DNA of 64,000 nt from Owenia fusiformis (taxonomy: Eukaryota; Annelida; Polychaeta; Sabellida; Oweniidae). A program made the translations under genes and the position numbers. Positions 1-15,300 of this stretch are shown here, one piece after another (the first letter of the stretch is position 1; each line of letters starts with the position of its first letter). The notes beneath the pieces are model-generated. The model ran no database searches and was not told the origin of the DNA. It saw only the letters and a program-made list of their open reading frames with translations. The stretch lies in assembly GCA_903813345.2 (NCBI GenBank), contig CAIIXF020000006.1, forward strand, positions 25,119,936 through 25,183,935. Direction: 5' to 3'.

Positions 1-308
1 AAATATACTAAGTGTGATATACAGAATATTCTGACTATTCTAAAGTCAACTCAAGGAATTTTACTAGTAAGTATTGCCTTTGTAAAGAATGCCTTATATA
101 AATTTTATGTGAAAGTGAAATTCATCCCTCACATGTAAGATAAGTTATATGACCTTTCATTAAAATGTTTGGATTCATCTGATGTGAATTTAACTTTACT
201 TATTGGTAATATTTATCTGGTATCTTGGCTAGCTTTTATTCGAATATTATAAAGAATATATCTTAAGTAGCTAATAAATGTTCTCAATGAATATTTTCAC
301 TATTTCAG

Positions 309-357
309 GTACAGAGATTTCATCAAAGATTGTCCCAGTGGAGTCCTAAAGAAGGAG
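309..357 (+). CDS. NCS-1-like gene, first visible coding exon
   Basis: Acceptor TTTCAG ends at 308 and the donor GTAGGA starts at 358. The exon enters with one leftover base (g), then encodes [16 protein letters not shown] and leaves in phase 0. It matches the [12 protein letters not shown] region of NCS proteins, so the preceding exon should end with two bases of a Trp codon. Confidence 0.88.
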
Positions 358-3300
358 GTAGGATCAATTTCACTTTCAAATATGTTGAAACCTATGATAA
401 CAACATCTTTATTTGTGGTATATGCCAGTCTGTATATGCACCAAGTATTTTGTCTGTTTAAAAAAATTAATTCAGTCTCGCACCTGGCTAATATAAACTC
501 TCTCAAATTCTCAAGCAGGACCTACACTAGAGAGAATTTCGAGGTACGGCAGCAATATGCAAGAAAAAATCACTAGAACTCGTATATTAAAGGAGTGGTA
601 TCGATATGGTGAACCTTTTGAACACATGTTTTTTTTAAACCAGTCATAAAAAAATCTTAAAATTTAACACATCCTCAATTTAATAGTCATCTTTTCAATG
701 GGAACAATATAATTTGAAAGATATATATATTATATACTTCCATCTATATTATTTTAGAAAACACACCAAACACTTGTTTTGTTCTTGGTATCATGTTTCC
801 AGAGTGAAATGAAACATCTTTCCAAACCTCATTGGAACAAAACGACATAAACACAACATGTTTAGGTCTCTCAATATTGTAATTGTACTAAAAGGAAATT
901 TTGGTTGATTTTAAAAAGTATCTTGTTAATGAAATAAAAGGTTTATCTTGTTCTTATCTATTTTGGGGGGATTTTTAAAAAAATTTGAATACTTTTTTAA
1001 AATCAACCAAAAATTCATTTGCATAACTATAATATTGAGAGGTCTAAAAACATGTTGTATATGCTATATTGTTCCAACAATCAAGGTCCGGAAAGACATT
1101 TTATTTCATTCTCAAGAATTGGCAGAAAGGAGCAAAAATAATTGCATTAAAAACACAAAAAATGTTAACAAAAACAGTTCTATAAAATATTTCTAAATAA
1201 TTTTCGCATTAAATTGTTGTCAATCAGTCAACATTGCATAAAATACCGTGTTGTTTTTTACAGAATATTTTCAATTATTGGTTTAAGAGAAAAACATTGT
1301 TGAATTCAGTTCACCATATCGATACCTATCCTTAGCTTTGCTTCATGTCCTCCAATGTACATGCTGATTTTGTAATTAAAATTAAAGGTTATAATATTCC
1401 TTCATCACCTTCACGATTGGTCATCATTGTTTGATATATCTCATCTACATATTCAGCATTTATTCGGTATCATTTGTTAGTCTATTTGTTGCTATATGGT
1501 TTTTCGTATTCCATCTGTGATCATTGGCTTATCGATCATTGCCATAATTTAGGTGAATTTTTACAATTCTGATTTTTCTGATTTTTATATGAGCTCTAAC
1601 CACCTTTTAACATCACCCAGATCTTGTGTTCATATGAAATGCTTTTTAATCCATTCTCGCATGACAAAATGAGCAAGGCTTATATAGATAAACTAGCTTC
1701 ATCTGGTTGCGGGTCGTTTGGCCCAGGTAGGTGCTGGGCCCTGTGTGGCCTTCGTTGGTCTTGTCAATCTGCTGATAATCTCTTCAAATTCCTGTTTACT
1801 AACTTTCTTCCCACCCAGATATCTAGTCTCTAAGCCAGCGATTACTGGCAGAGTTTTTAATTTTGGAGTAGGTACATAGACAAATGTTTTGTTCTCATAG
1901 GCCTTTCCTCCCTCACTTGCGACTGTAGGTTTTGTAAGTCTAGTGACAATATCTTTCATTTCACCAGGATTTACCGTCATCAGTCCTCCGTAGTGACGGT
2001 CATAACCTGACATGTAACCTTTTCCTTGCAAAGTTGGCTTGTTATTGTCATCAGTTGACATGGCAATGTCTGGGAGACTACGGCTGGAGTGGTTACTATA
2101 GTGACTATGAATGTCGTATTTAATCTCCCTGTTTTGACTTGCGATTGTTGAAGAGCGAATTCTACATGTAATATTAGAAACTTCCTTGGCGCTGTTTGCT
2201 CTTTTATGTCGACCAAACTTATAATCTGTCTTATAAAGGTACTGGAAATGCTGTGCCTGTTGGTTAAAGTTCCTTCGGCCAACACAGCTTGCCACTGTTG
2301 GTGTGGTAACACGATTTACTATTTTATCAATATCAGAGTCATGAACTGGTCTTGGCGATTTTACTTTGCGGTAAACAGGATCACTCCTCAGTATATAATC
2401 AATATGAGCATCTTGTGCGTCAAATTCGCAATGTGCTGCTTTACTGGCGATTGTTGGTTTAGTTATGTTGTCCAAAATTATCTGGTAGTCTCTTGGACTC
2501 ACTGGCGATTTATATGCCATTATCTCATCACGATTTCATCTGATAGGTACCACCCACAGATTCGTTGCTTGGCACCTGTTTTGTTTCCTTTTGAAGAATC
2601 CCTTCAAGTTGTCGGATCTTAAATCAACAGAATGAATAAATTAAACATGTTTGCTTTAGATTATATTTGCATGTGTTTTGTATAAGCCCTACTTCATTAT
2701 TGTTGATCTTTTAGCCTGTTAGTCAAGGAGTTATACACGGGTAATACCTAAAATATTGGATAAACATGGAATTTGTAACATTTCTTGGGGAGGTCCAGTG
2801 GGATAACGTTTGGGTCTGCTTATTAATTATTTAGCCCTTTTTGATTACTATTGCAATCAAAATGATGCAACTTGCCACAAAAGTATAATGAGAGTACATT
2901 AAAAGGAAAGTGAATGTAGATAAAAACAAAAAATATTATCCTATTTATTAGGAAATTAGGCTGATAAGATGTCAGGGTTTATATTGATGGGCAACCAATT
3001 ATTATTTGGGGAGTTAAAAACTATTCGAATAAAATATAATCAAGGGCCGAATTTGGATTTATTTGAAGAATACAATTTGTGTCTCTTTTAGATCTTATTG
3101 ATAAGTCTACTGCTGCATGACAATTATAAATCATTTTATTTGATTAAAGCATGTGTTGTTATATATTATATCATTTGTATAATGTCTCATGATTATACTT
3201 ATAGCAATTTTGATTTCTTTTGTTGAGTCATAGAATCTAATATACTTGTTCCGCCAGTCTAATTAGTAGTAGGAGTTAAATCATTGATGATCAAGTTTCA

Positions 3301-6300
3301 AATGAATAATTTCCCTTTTGTTCCTGTAAAATGGCATACAATATTATTATTATTATGGCATACAATATTATTATCATGGCATACAATATTATTATTATGG
3401 CATACACTATTATTATCATGGCATACAATATTATTATTATGGCATACAATATATCTAGTTGTGAAATACATAAAAGAGAAACATTTATCTAATATGTCAG
3501 CATAATATCTGTTAAAACAACATTCTGAAATTTCACAGTTTAATGTTTGATGATCATTTATTCAAGTATTAAAATCAATACTTTTCAACTCATGAGTTAC
3601 ACTCCATCCTTTGAATTCTTAGTTATTCCGGAGAAATTGAAAGATTTCTGAGTTTTATACAATTAATGGGACTTAATGCATGGTCAGTAATAATACACAG
3701 GTATTCCATGTGTAACCCGAATACTTGCATACATGAGAGCACTTGTTATCAGGGAGGCATTCTTGTAACATTCTTAACAATGAATATTCGTGAATCCATT
3801 GTTGTGACCATGGAAATCATGATGTCATGGTTAAAGAACAATAGCCTTATGAATTAATGAATTTAAGAATGCTTGTAGAAATGCGCCCCATAGTAATAGA
3901 ATGAAATGCCTGGTGTGAATCAATCAGAACACTGATGATATCTGTAATATTTGAATTCATAAGGTTTATTGTTACATTGTGTGAACTAATTGGATGTTAA
4001 ATCTAGTGTTTTCCTGGATTGGATTATGAACTTTGATATTTTTAGAAAATATGAATGAAAAGGAATGAACCCAAAAGAATTTGAAATTGAGATAATATTT
4101 GAAAACTTAGTGAATACATGCACAGTATATCATTTGGAAAATTATATTTTACAGAAATTAAATTTTATAGAAATATTGATTACCTGAATTTTTACATATA
4201 ATTAAAAATTAAATATATTATTATTGAAGTTTAATAATACATGTATCTCAGTAAATTTTAATTTGTTCTGCCCTTATACCAATGATACAACAAGTTAATT
4301 CATTCTGTGAAAAAAATTGCAAGAAACGATAGAGGTGCCTACATGTATCTTAAACCCCCACCAATTGTTGAGCTTAACGAGATATGAAAAGGGGAAATAG
4401 CTAAAGATGGTGGGAAAATCTACAATTCAAAACAATTTTCAACTGTTTCACTGAAATGTGTCAAGAATCAATATCGATGTTATTTTATGTCCAGACTCAA
4501 CTTCCAGATGAGGATGAGGATCAAATTTAAATTCATAGCGCAAAAAAGAAATCCGCGATTTTGGTTTTCTTAGAAAAATAGTTTTTTTTCATTTTAATGA
4601 TTTACTGAGTAATTTTCTAAGAATACATGCAAAAGATATTGAATAATAAGCTATTCCTTGTTCATAGTAACATGTACGTATTCCTGGACATGATTTTAAT
4701 TTTGCTTACCAAAGTTGTTTTCCAAAACTACAAATCTTCTCACTAGACTCGTAGAATATGTGGTTATCACAAGCAATACGTGCAGATTACCTTAATAAGC
4801 TTCCAAATTCACAAATACCCTGCCTCGTCATGATTCCAGCATATACATTGCCTTAACACAAAGATTAAATGTCGGCAAATGTTATAACAGCCTTTGGGGG
4901 AATTCTATCATTTACATTGACATTTTCAATTGAACCAAAATGTAATATGTGCATGATAAAGTCCATCTTTATCCTATTGACATTTTGTTGAATAAAGGTT
5001 GCTTACCCCAGCCTTCCATTAGAGCAAACAGTTTATATTAGAGTCATGGATATATCTCTAAATATAAGTGACTCTTAATCATGACAATTGAATTATATAA
5101 CATACATCTAAGTCATTTCACAAAGCGTATAAGTCACATTTCTTATTACAGCTTCCTGAAATATTTTGTTAATTGAATAAAAGATGGTCTACATGAAATA
5201 AAGGATCATTTTTTCTAAGATTGAATGACAGCTGCTATGAGATTTGGTACAATCTAAATCCAAGACATTTTGCACTCAAATGAGAAAAATTTGCAGTTTT
5301 GAGAGAATTTGGCCCTAATTTGGTCAGAATTTGGTAAAAATAGGAACTTTGCACCATCCTTAACAAAAACATCCGATCGTAAACACTGCATTTGATAGAT
5401 TTGTAACATCGTTTTTGAATTAATGAGTTTGGGGTCGAACTTCCCTACTAAATTTTTCTGTCAGTAAATTCTCGCAAATTGTTATCATCAATGTTTTGTT
5501 TCCCTGTATGAAGTGGTTTATGTTTGGGATTTAGATTTGAATAAAATTTAATAAGTGCTAAGCAGATTGTAATTTTCTAAAAGGACTTTTATGTTATAGA
5601 AACATTTGTTATTGTTGAAAAGTTGTTCATTTTGTGTTGTATTTTAGAGGCTTGAGATCGCTAGGTAAATTAAGTTTATGTTAATACAATGTTATAACAC
5701 GTACTGTGGCTCTGTAAGTATTGCAAAATGTTAAATTTCCCAAACAAAAAATACCATTGCTTTTAAACACTAAAAAGATAGTATATCTTTATAAAATGAT
5801 ACATTTACACTAAAAAAATAGTAAAATTATACATTTTCTAGACCTAAATAATTAATCATAATTTTAGTAGTTAGGATATGAAAAAATGCATTACCTCATT
5901 TTTAAGTTCTTATGTCAAAGTGTTTCGCGAGGTGCCTACTTGGAAACAAAATCGCTTTCTGGTAGACCAGTCAAGATTTTGTTGTGAGGTTGAAATTGGA
6001 TAATCAACGGTGAAGTGGTGTTGTTTTTCATAATTCCAATATTTTTAGATTGAAATATTAAATGACATTACATTCTATTGAAATTTTAACTTAACCTAAG
6101 CTAGGTCTAGTCGTCTCAGGCTATAAAGGTGCTAGATTCCTTAGAATTTTTGATAAATCTAATCAATTCATTTGTGTGTATTTTATCCAAAATTCTATAA
6201 CATATTTAGGTAAATGTACGTTTTGGATTTAACTTGTCAAAAATATGTCAAACATGATTTGTAAAACTAGGATTTAGTGAAATTATTTCTTTACATTACA

Positions 6301-9300
6301 CAAGTTAAATATTTTATAAAATCTTTGACAGGCATATATTGTGTGATTGTAATTGATAGGGAACTTTTACACTGAACCAAAAGGCAGTTTCAAATAAATA
6401 AGTTTGTTCCCATGGCCTATTAGTATCACATTTTACTGTTTCAATTTCTGTGTTAAACTTCAAATCTAGCATTATCATGATTTTTAGTTGTCGGTTCCAC
6501 ATACATAGGTTTGATTGACACTCGTTAACTTGTGTAACCTAGTAACGAATAGTCTTATCGCACCAAAAAATCCGATTAAATAAAATTTAAATTACTTTTC
6601 AATCACTTTTTACACAAGTTTGCTTGATGTTTTCCCTTGCTTTTATTTGGTTTGACATATGCTCGTTAAGCTGATTTCCATGTTCTATAGCCTAATATTT
6701 TCATTTAACGAAGTATCAATATTTAATATTCGCACGCTTTGTTTCCCGATTAGGAGACTGCGTCAAATCTTGTTGTTATAAGTGCTCTCCATTTGACAAT
6801 CTAAGTTACTCGTTTATGCCGTATTTGACTTCATCTATGGTCAATATTTGAGTAAATTAAAGAAATAAAGGGCCAGCCTTAAGCGCATTAACAAATTTCA
6901 ATAGTTAAGCTTTTAACTGATGGAGTAAGAAGGATTTAACAATGCGTTGACTTATGAAGGCATTGTTCGCCAATTTCTGTAAGCTCTTAATGGTTTGACG
7001 CTTTATTTTCTTATGTATGAAACTGAGAAGTTCTGAAATGGTCACTTTTCATCGGGGTGCTAGGTAGAATGCCCGATCAACTTGGATGCATCAAAATTTG
7101 TATTAGCATTTTTCAAGGGACAACCATGATAGATAATAGAATGTGGGATTAATTTGTATATTTATCATTTTCTCAGTTTTGGATTTCCCTCCTATTAACT
7201 CGATGAAACTGCCATCTATTATCAACTAATATTAGTCAAGTTTTCTTTTATGTTTTTTTATGTATAAAGTGGGTCAGTTATATTTAAAATTTGAAGTAGT
7301 TGTTCACTGGCAAAATGTTGCTCCATGCTTTACCGTAACACCAATGACTTGATGACCATTCAGCTTTAAAACTACTGTATAACTTAATTTTTAAAGGACA
7401 GTTTACAAAAAAACAACGTTTGACCCTTTGATTTTTATTGTTCTATGAATTTAATTCTTCCAATGAGTAAAAATGAAGAGTCTGTTGGTCAATTTCAGAG
7501 ATGATACAACCTGTTAACTCCCCAATATCCCAAAACAAGATTTTTTTCATTCTTTGATTATTGATTAAAAAATTAGTACCGTGGGTACTGGGCTCACATG
7601 GTGTTGCTCAAAAGTGAAAATAAAAAAGACGGGTATAATTTTTTGCAGATTTTTTGTGACAAAATTATTTCATACAACTACTCTTTACAAAGACATGGCT
7701 TTTTACAATGCAGGACACCTGAACTTATTTGTAAAGCTAGGAAATGGGCCAAAAGTGAATTTCCTGAGACAAAAATGGTGGCCATTTTGAAATTAGGCGA
7801 GATTTTGAAGCAGGAGTCACAGGTTTTTTTTCTTTATTGATGTTGAACAAAATTATTTTAAATCGGGAATCCTATCTACAGAGGATTTAAAAAGTGTTGA
7901 CAGAGGTTTAAAACTTGCCACTTTTTTGGACTGACTGAGAGACAGATGGACGAATCAATGTTAACTAAAATGGCTGAAAAAAAAAAAAAACTGATATAAT
8001 ATTTTGCCGATTTTTTGTAACAAAATTATTTCATACAACTACTCTTTACAGTGACATGGCTTTTTACAATGCAGGACAGCTGAAATTATTTGTAAAGCTA
8101 GGAAATGGGCAAAAAGTGAATTTCGCGAAACAAGAATGGCGACCATTTTGAAAATAGGCGAGCTTTTGAACCAAGAGTCATAGGAGAGTTTTTTGTATTG
8201 ATGTTGAACAAAATTAACTTAAAACGGGAATCCTATCGACAGAGGGTTTAAGGTAAATGGTCCAAAAGTGGATTTTGCGAGACAGATGGACAAATCAATG
8301 TTAACTAAATGGCTGAAAATAAAAAAAATGGATATAATTTTTCGCTGATTTCTCGTAACAAAATTATTTCATACATCTTCTCTTTACATAGACATGGATT
8401 TTTACAATGTAGGACACTTGAAATTATTTGTAAAGCTAGGAAATGGGTCAAAAGTGAGTTTCGCGACACAGAAATGGCGGCCATTTTGAAAATAGGCGAG
8501 CTTTTGAACCAGGAGTCATAGGGGAGTTTTCTGTATTGATGTTGAGCAGAAATAACTTAAAACAGGAATCCTATCGACAGAGGTTTTAAAACGTGCCACT
8601 GTTATTGACGAAAAGTGGATTTCGCGAGTCAGATAGACAAATCAATGTTAACTAAAATGGCTGAAAATAAAAAAATGGATATAATTTTTCGCTGATTTTT
8701 TGTAACAATATTATAACATATATCTACCCTTTACATTGACATGGATTTTTACAGTGTAGGACACCTGAAATTATTTGTAAAGCTAGGAAATGGGTCAAAA
8801 GTGAATTTCGCGAGACAAAAGTGACGGCCATTTTGAAAATAGGCGAGCTTTTGAACCAGGAGTCATAGGGGAGTTTTCTGTATTGATCTTGAACAGAAAT
8901 AACTTAAAACAGGAATCCTATCAACAGAGGTTTTAAAGGAAATGGGTCAAAAGTGAATTTCGCGAGACAAAAGTGACGGCCATTTTGAAAATAGGCGAGC
9001 TTTTGAACCAGGAGTCATAGGGGAGTTTTCTGTATTGATCTTGAACAGAAATAACTTAAAACAGGAATCCTATCGACAGAGGTTTTAAAACGTGCCACTA
9101 TTGTTGACGGACAGACAGACAGACAGACAGACGGACAGACGGACGGACGGACGGACGGACGGACGGACGGACAGACAGACGGACAAGTGAGTGATTGCAA
9201 AAGCTCACCATGTGAGCTAAAAATGACACTCATTTTCATGTTCTGGACTTGTTTAGACTTTTTGATGGCATAACTTGGAGAAGTTATTTTTGTTGTTGCT

Positions 9301-12300
9301 TTGAAAATGTCTGTTATTGCTTGGTTGCATATTGCATATTGAATGTATATTAATGGCAAAAGGAAAAAAACAATTAAAGGAACACAGAAAAGCACAACCA
9401 TTCTTAAGGAAACAAGGTTGTTTGTTTAAGTTATCTATTGTTTAAATGGTAAGCTTTTGCAATCACTCACTTGTCCATCTGTCTGTCCGTCCGTCCGTCT
9501 GTCCATCTGTCTGTCTGTCCGTCAACAATAATGGCACGTTTTAAAACCTCTGTCGACAGGATTCCTGTTTTAAGTTATTTCTGTTCAAGATCAATACAGA
9601 AAACTCCCCTATGACTCCTGGTTCAAAAGCTCGCCTATTTTCAAAATGGCCGTCACTTTTGTCTCATGAAATTCACTTTTGACCCATTTCCTTTAAAACC
9701 TCTGTCGATAGGATTCCTGTTTTAAGTTATTTCTGTTCAAGATCAATACAGAAAACTCCCCTATGACTCCTGGTTCAAAAGCTCGCCTATTTTCAAAATG
9801 GCCATCACTTTTGTCTCGCGAAATTCACTTTTGACCCATTTCCTAGCTTTACAAATAATTTCAGGTGCCTTACAATGTAAAAATCCATGTCAATGTAAAG
9901 GGTAGATATATGTTATAATATTGTTACAAAAAATCAGCGAAAAATTATATGCATTTTTTTATTTTCAGCCATTTTAGTAAACATTGATTTGTCTATCTGA
10001 CTCCAAAATCCACTTTTCGTCAATAACAGTGGCACGTTTTAAAACCTCTGTCGATAGGATTCCTGTTTTGGTTATTTCTGTTCAACATCAATACAGAAAA
10101 CTCCCCTATGACTCCTGGTTCAAAAGCTCGCCTATTTTCAAAATGGCCGCCATTTTTGTCTCGCGAAATTCACTTTTGACCCATTTCCTAGCTTTACAAA
10201 TAATTTCAAGTGTCCTACATTGTAAAAATCCATGTCAATGTAAAGAGAAGATGTATGAAATAATTTTGTTACGAGAAATCAGCGAAAAATTATATCCATT
10301 TTTTTATTTTCAGCCATTTTAGTTAACATTGATTTGTCTATCTGTCTCGCAAAATCCACTTTTAGACCATTTACCTTAAACCCTCTGTCGATAGGATTCT
10401 CGTTTTAAGTTAATTTTGTTCAACATCAATACAAAAAACTCTCCTATGACTCTTGGTTCAAAAGCTCGCCTATTTTCAAAATGGTCGCCATTCTTGTTTC
10501 GCGAAATTCACTTTTTGCCCATTTCCTAGCTTTACAAATAATTTCAGCTGTCCTGCATTGTAAAAAGCCATGTCACTGTAAAGAGTAGTTGAATGAAATA
10601 ATTTTGTTACAAAAAATCGGCAAAATATTATATCTGTTTTTTCTTATTTTCAGCCATTTTAGTTAACATTGATTTGTTTATCTGTCTCGCGAAATCCTCT
10701 TTTGGACCATTTACTTAAAACCTCTGTCGATAGGATTCCAGTTTCACGTTATTTTTGTTCAACATCAATACAAAAAAACTCCCCCTTGACTCCTGGTTCA
10801 AAAGCTTGCCTGATTTCAAAATGGTCGTCATTTTTGTCTCGCGAAATTCAATTTTGGCCCATTTCCTAGCTTTACAAATAATTTCAGGTGTCTTGCATTG
10901 CAAAAAGCCATGTCACTGTAAAGAGTAGTTGTATGAAATAATTTTGTTCCAAATAATTGAAAAAAATTATATCCGTTTTTTTTTCAGCAATTTTACTTAA
11001 CATCGATTTGTCTATCTGTCTCTCCGTCAGTCCAAAATAGTGGCAAGTGGCTTGAAATAATTTTGTTACAAAAAATCAGCAAAAAATTATATCCGTTTTT
11101 CCTGCCACCATGTGAGCCCAGTACCCACGGTACTAATTTTTTTATTTATATTGTTTGTATTGTGCTCCAGGAGTTCCAGACAATCTACCAACAGTTCTTC
11201 CCACATGGAGATCCATCCAAATTTGCCATGTTTGTCTTCAATGTATTTGATGCCAATAAGGTAAGTTTGCCATGTTTGTCTTCAATGTATTTGATGCCAA
11301 TAAGGTAAGTCTGCCATGTTTGTCTTCAATGTATTTGATGCCAATAAGGTAAGTTTGCCATGTTTGTCTTCAATGTATTCGATGCCAATAAGGTAAGTTT
11401 GCCATGTTTGTCTTCAATGTATTCGATGCCAATAAGGTAAGTTTGCCATGTTTGTCTTCAATGTATTTGATGCCAATAAGGTAAGTTTGCCATGTTTGTC
11501 TTCAATGTATTTGATGCCAATAAGGTAAGTTTGCCATGTTTGTCTTCAATGTATTTGATGCCAATACGGTAAGTTTGCCATGTTTGTCTTCAATGTATTT
11601 GATGCCAATAAGGTATGTGATACAGTGTTCTCCACAGGATATTTTCTCAAGTGGGAGCAAAATTCCCGTTTTTATAATTCAGACCAAAATCGGTCAAAGT
11701 ATGCCTATTTTCATGCTTTTTCTCATTCTCAAATGAGTGCAAATAGATTTTCAAGTGGGTGCAAGCATATTTTTAAAATCTCAGGTGGGTGATGCGCCTA
11801 CTTGCTTTAATGCTGAGGAAATCACTGTATATATATCACTTTTATAAAGTTGCCAGGTCCTTTTGTAAAGGGTCCCACCCCTCATTTCATTTCCTTTTAT
11901 ACCAAATATGTATAAAGTTCTGATAAAACATTGTCAAATCTTTTTTTTTTATTTATTTCATTATAATATAACAATGGAATGTACAAAGCATGTGCACTCG
12001 ACACCCTTAGTAATTGGGCGTATCAGTGCTTATATGAAAAATTATTGCAGAGCAATCAAAAAACACAAATGTGTAATTTCAATCAAAAGGTAAGAATAAT
12101 TGATGAAGCTTGACCAGACCTCCTAGACTTCCACTGAGGCGATCATCAGTTCCACACTCGTAAACTACGTGAACACTTGTTCATTGGTTGATGACATTTG
12201 AATGTTTATTTTATATTTTAGGATGGATACATAACATTCCGCGAGTTTATATGTGCGCTGTCAGTCACTTCCAGAGGTTCTTTAGATGAGAAACTAGATT

Positions 12301-15300
12301 GTAAGCATTATCATATTCTTGGTTGTTTGTTTGTTTGTTTTGTTGAGGTTATATTGCAACAAAAGTATGTTTATCCCATACTTGGACGTGTTACAGGTAC
12401 ATAAAGCCGGTTTGTAAAAACTTATATTTTCATCAGCGGGCAGATATAGCTTTACGTCCCGCTCCGAGCGGGCAGATATAGTATATCTGCCCGCAACGTC
12501 ATAATCGCAGCTCGCATATTTGTTCATAATTTGTAACGTTCGCGTAATGACTGTAAACGACAATGGAGAAAACACAGACTATCGGGATCTGTTTGATGGT
12601 TTAAAAAAGGGAAGGAGCATCCACTTAATCAATCAAAAATTAGAGAAAATAAATATGGGAATATTTGAGAGAACAGAAAAATCTGCCCACGGCCAAGAAA
12701 ACAAAACTGGACATGAGTATTCTAAAATATTTCCATGATTGAACAATGTTAACCAGATGACCAAGATTGGTATGGGATAAACATATTATCCTATAGTCGG
12801 TTCAAGATATTGGGATTATCCCTTGGCCAATATAATATATTTTCCCTCGGGACCTGCGGCCCTCGGGCAAATATATTATATTGGCCTCGGGATAATCCCA
12901 ATATCCTGAACCTCATATAGGATAATCTCTATTTACTTCATTTATCTCATACAATGATTTTTCTTATTTATTGAAATAAAAATTGAATTCTTATTTAACT
13001 TTAATCAGTTCAATGCCATCGAGTACACTCAAACAATTTTCCTGTTCAACTCAAATGTGCCTCAACAATTTGAATTTGCCTCACTTATTTGAATTTGCCT
13101 CACTTATTTAAATTTGTCTCACTTATTCGAATTTGCCTCACTTATTTAAATTCGCCTCACTTATTTTAATTTGCCTCACTTATTTAAATTTGCCTCACTT
13201 ATTTTAATTTGCCTCACTTATTTTAATTTGACTCACTTATTTGAATTTGCCTCACTTATTTAAATTTGCCTCACCTATATGAATTTGCCTCACATATTTG
13301 AATTTGCCTCACTTATTTAAATTTGCCTCACTTATTTGAATTTGCCTCACTTATTTAAATTTGCCTCACTTATTTTTAGAGACTGGATAAACCCTCAATC
13401 CATATTATCCTGTTGTAAGAAAATCTGTAGTAATACAATCTTTTAAGTGATGTTTAATTTCACTATTCCAGGGGCTTTCAGTCTCTATGACCTTGACCAA
13501 GATGGCTATATTACAAAAGAAGAGATGGTGGATATCGTTGATGCCATCTATAGCATGGTAGGGAACATGCTTGATTTACCCGTAGATGAAGACACGCCAG
13601 AAAAAAGGGTCAATAAAATATTTTCACAAATGGATACAGTAAGTGAAATGTTTTATTCAATCAAATTTTAAACCCAAATCTCTGAAATATTTCGTTTTAA
13701 TCCATTAGAGATAATACTTAATGCAGTTTTGGAATGATAAAAATTTGTTCAACTTGAATCGAATCTGACTCATTCAAAGGAAAAATCGTAATTCAATTTG
13801 CTAGGGTGATGTCTAAAAAACATTTCTAATCCATTATCTAATATTTTGTCTCCTTAACACAGCCCTAGACTTTGAAGCTGTTAAATGCTAATGTAATACT
13901 TTATCCACCCCTGGGGTTAGGATAGACTAATCGCAGATTATTATTTCCCTTTTGGAATGGCTTTCAACCATTGATATAAATATCTCTCGATTGGGAAAAT
14001 GTATTGTTATGTAACACTTTGCATTTTATAACAAAACAAGCATCCTAATGGCATTTTTATTTTCATTTATTGCCATCAACAAACCTTTTTCGCTTTGTTC
14101 GGATTCATTTTATCTATAAATGAGCACACTTATCAAAACTCTTGACTTGACGTAAATGTTATACTGGGCTCTAATAGCTTGAAATGTGACCTTATTTCAC
14201 TGGGGAGTTGCTCTGTTATCTAATTAGTGGGAGATGTCTCCGGAGAGACAATGGAATATTGTCTATGACTTGAATAACACCAGTTCAGAATGCATCTCGG
14301 ATTTAATGTCACTTGAGAGTATTCCTTCAATTGGTAGCTTTTAACTGTAATTTGCTACTGCCTTATTTTACATCACTGATACAGCTATAAACAATTCACT
14401 CCTTTGAAAGTCTTAAAACAGCGCTATACTGGAAATGTTTTTATTTAAATAAACTGTAAGCTTTGCTCCAGTATATGAAGAATTTTGTTTAAAAATTCAG
14501 AGGATGTTGATTCTGATTCAAAATTGTACAAATCCATTGGACGGTGAAGGCAAATTTTGTCTGAACTCTTTCGAGATAGAAAACTGCGAAAAATGTAGAT
14601 TCGTTGGCTTTCAAGAGAGCATGTATCACCCTTTCATATGAAAGGCCAATTGATGGTGCGATTCTCGTTCTAGAAGATCTACTATATGCCATAACCCTTA
14701 ATAGTCCTTTAATAGCAGCTATAACTATCGTCTCTAGATGTATATGAAGACATAAATGCTGTAAATCACCATGGGAAATCTGCTCGATGATTTGTTTTTA
14801 TTCAGGAGATTATTCACATCAGATATTCTTTGCGCTAATAGAAACAGACTCACTGTTTTTCTGGTGTCATACTTATAATGCTGGCATAATTGAATGATAT
14901 GATCAATATCTTCTATTTGCTGATATTCAAAACAAAACATTCAAGACAAGACTTTGTGTATAACATCATTTAGTCTTTGAGAAAGCAGTTTAATTGATTT
15001 AATTTGTGATTGGTTAAATCATGTCACATGACTCAGGGATAAATTGATGTATCATTATATTAATTTGGAAACAAACAATGATGATGAGGACCTCAGAGGT
15101 GACATCATTGAAAAGGTGTTTTCACCGGGACATATTCCTCGAAGTGTAAACATCCTGACAAATTCCTGATAAAAGTGATTTCTTGTTCTTATTAGACTTG
15201 CCCTCAGAGAGTGGGGATTGTATTAGTATATCATAACAGCAGAGCTGTCAAGTGTCCCGCGAATGGCGGGATTATCCCGCGAATTTGACCAAAATTTGGC

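Noticed and set aside
9015-9401. 128-codon minus-strand frame with PSVRPSV repeats
   Set aside because: It reads through the (GGAC)n tract and the loop of the foldback element; low-complexity artefact.
14489-14940. Minus-strand frames with [20 protein letters not shown]-like text resembling a LINE reverse-transcriptase tail
   Set aside because: Too short, no catalytic YxDD region or neighbouring RT frame, so it cannot be supported as an element.
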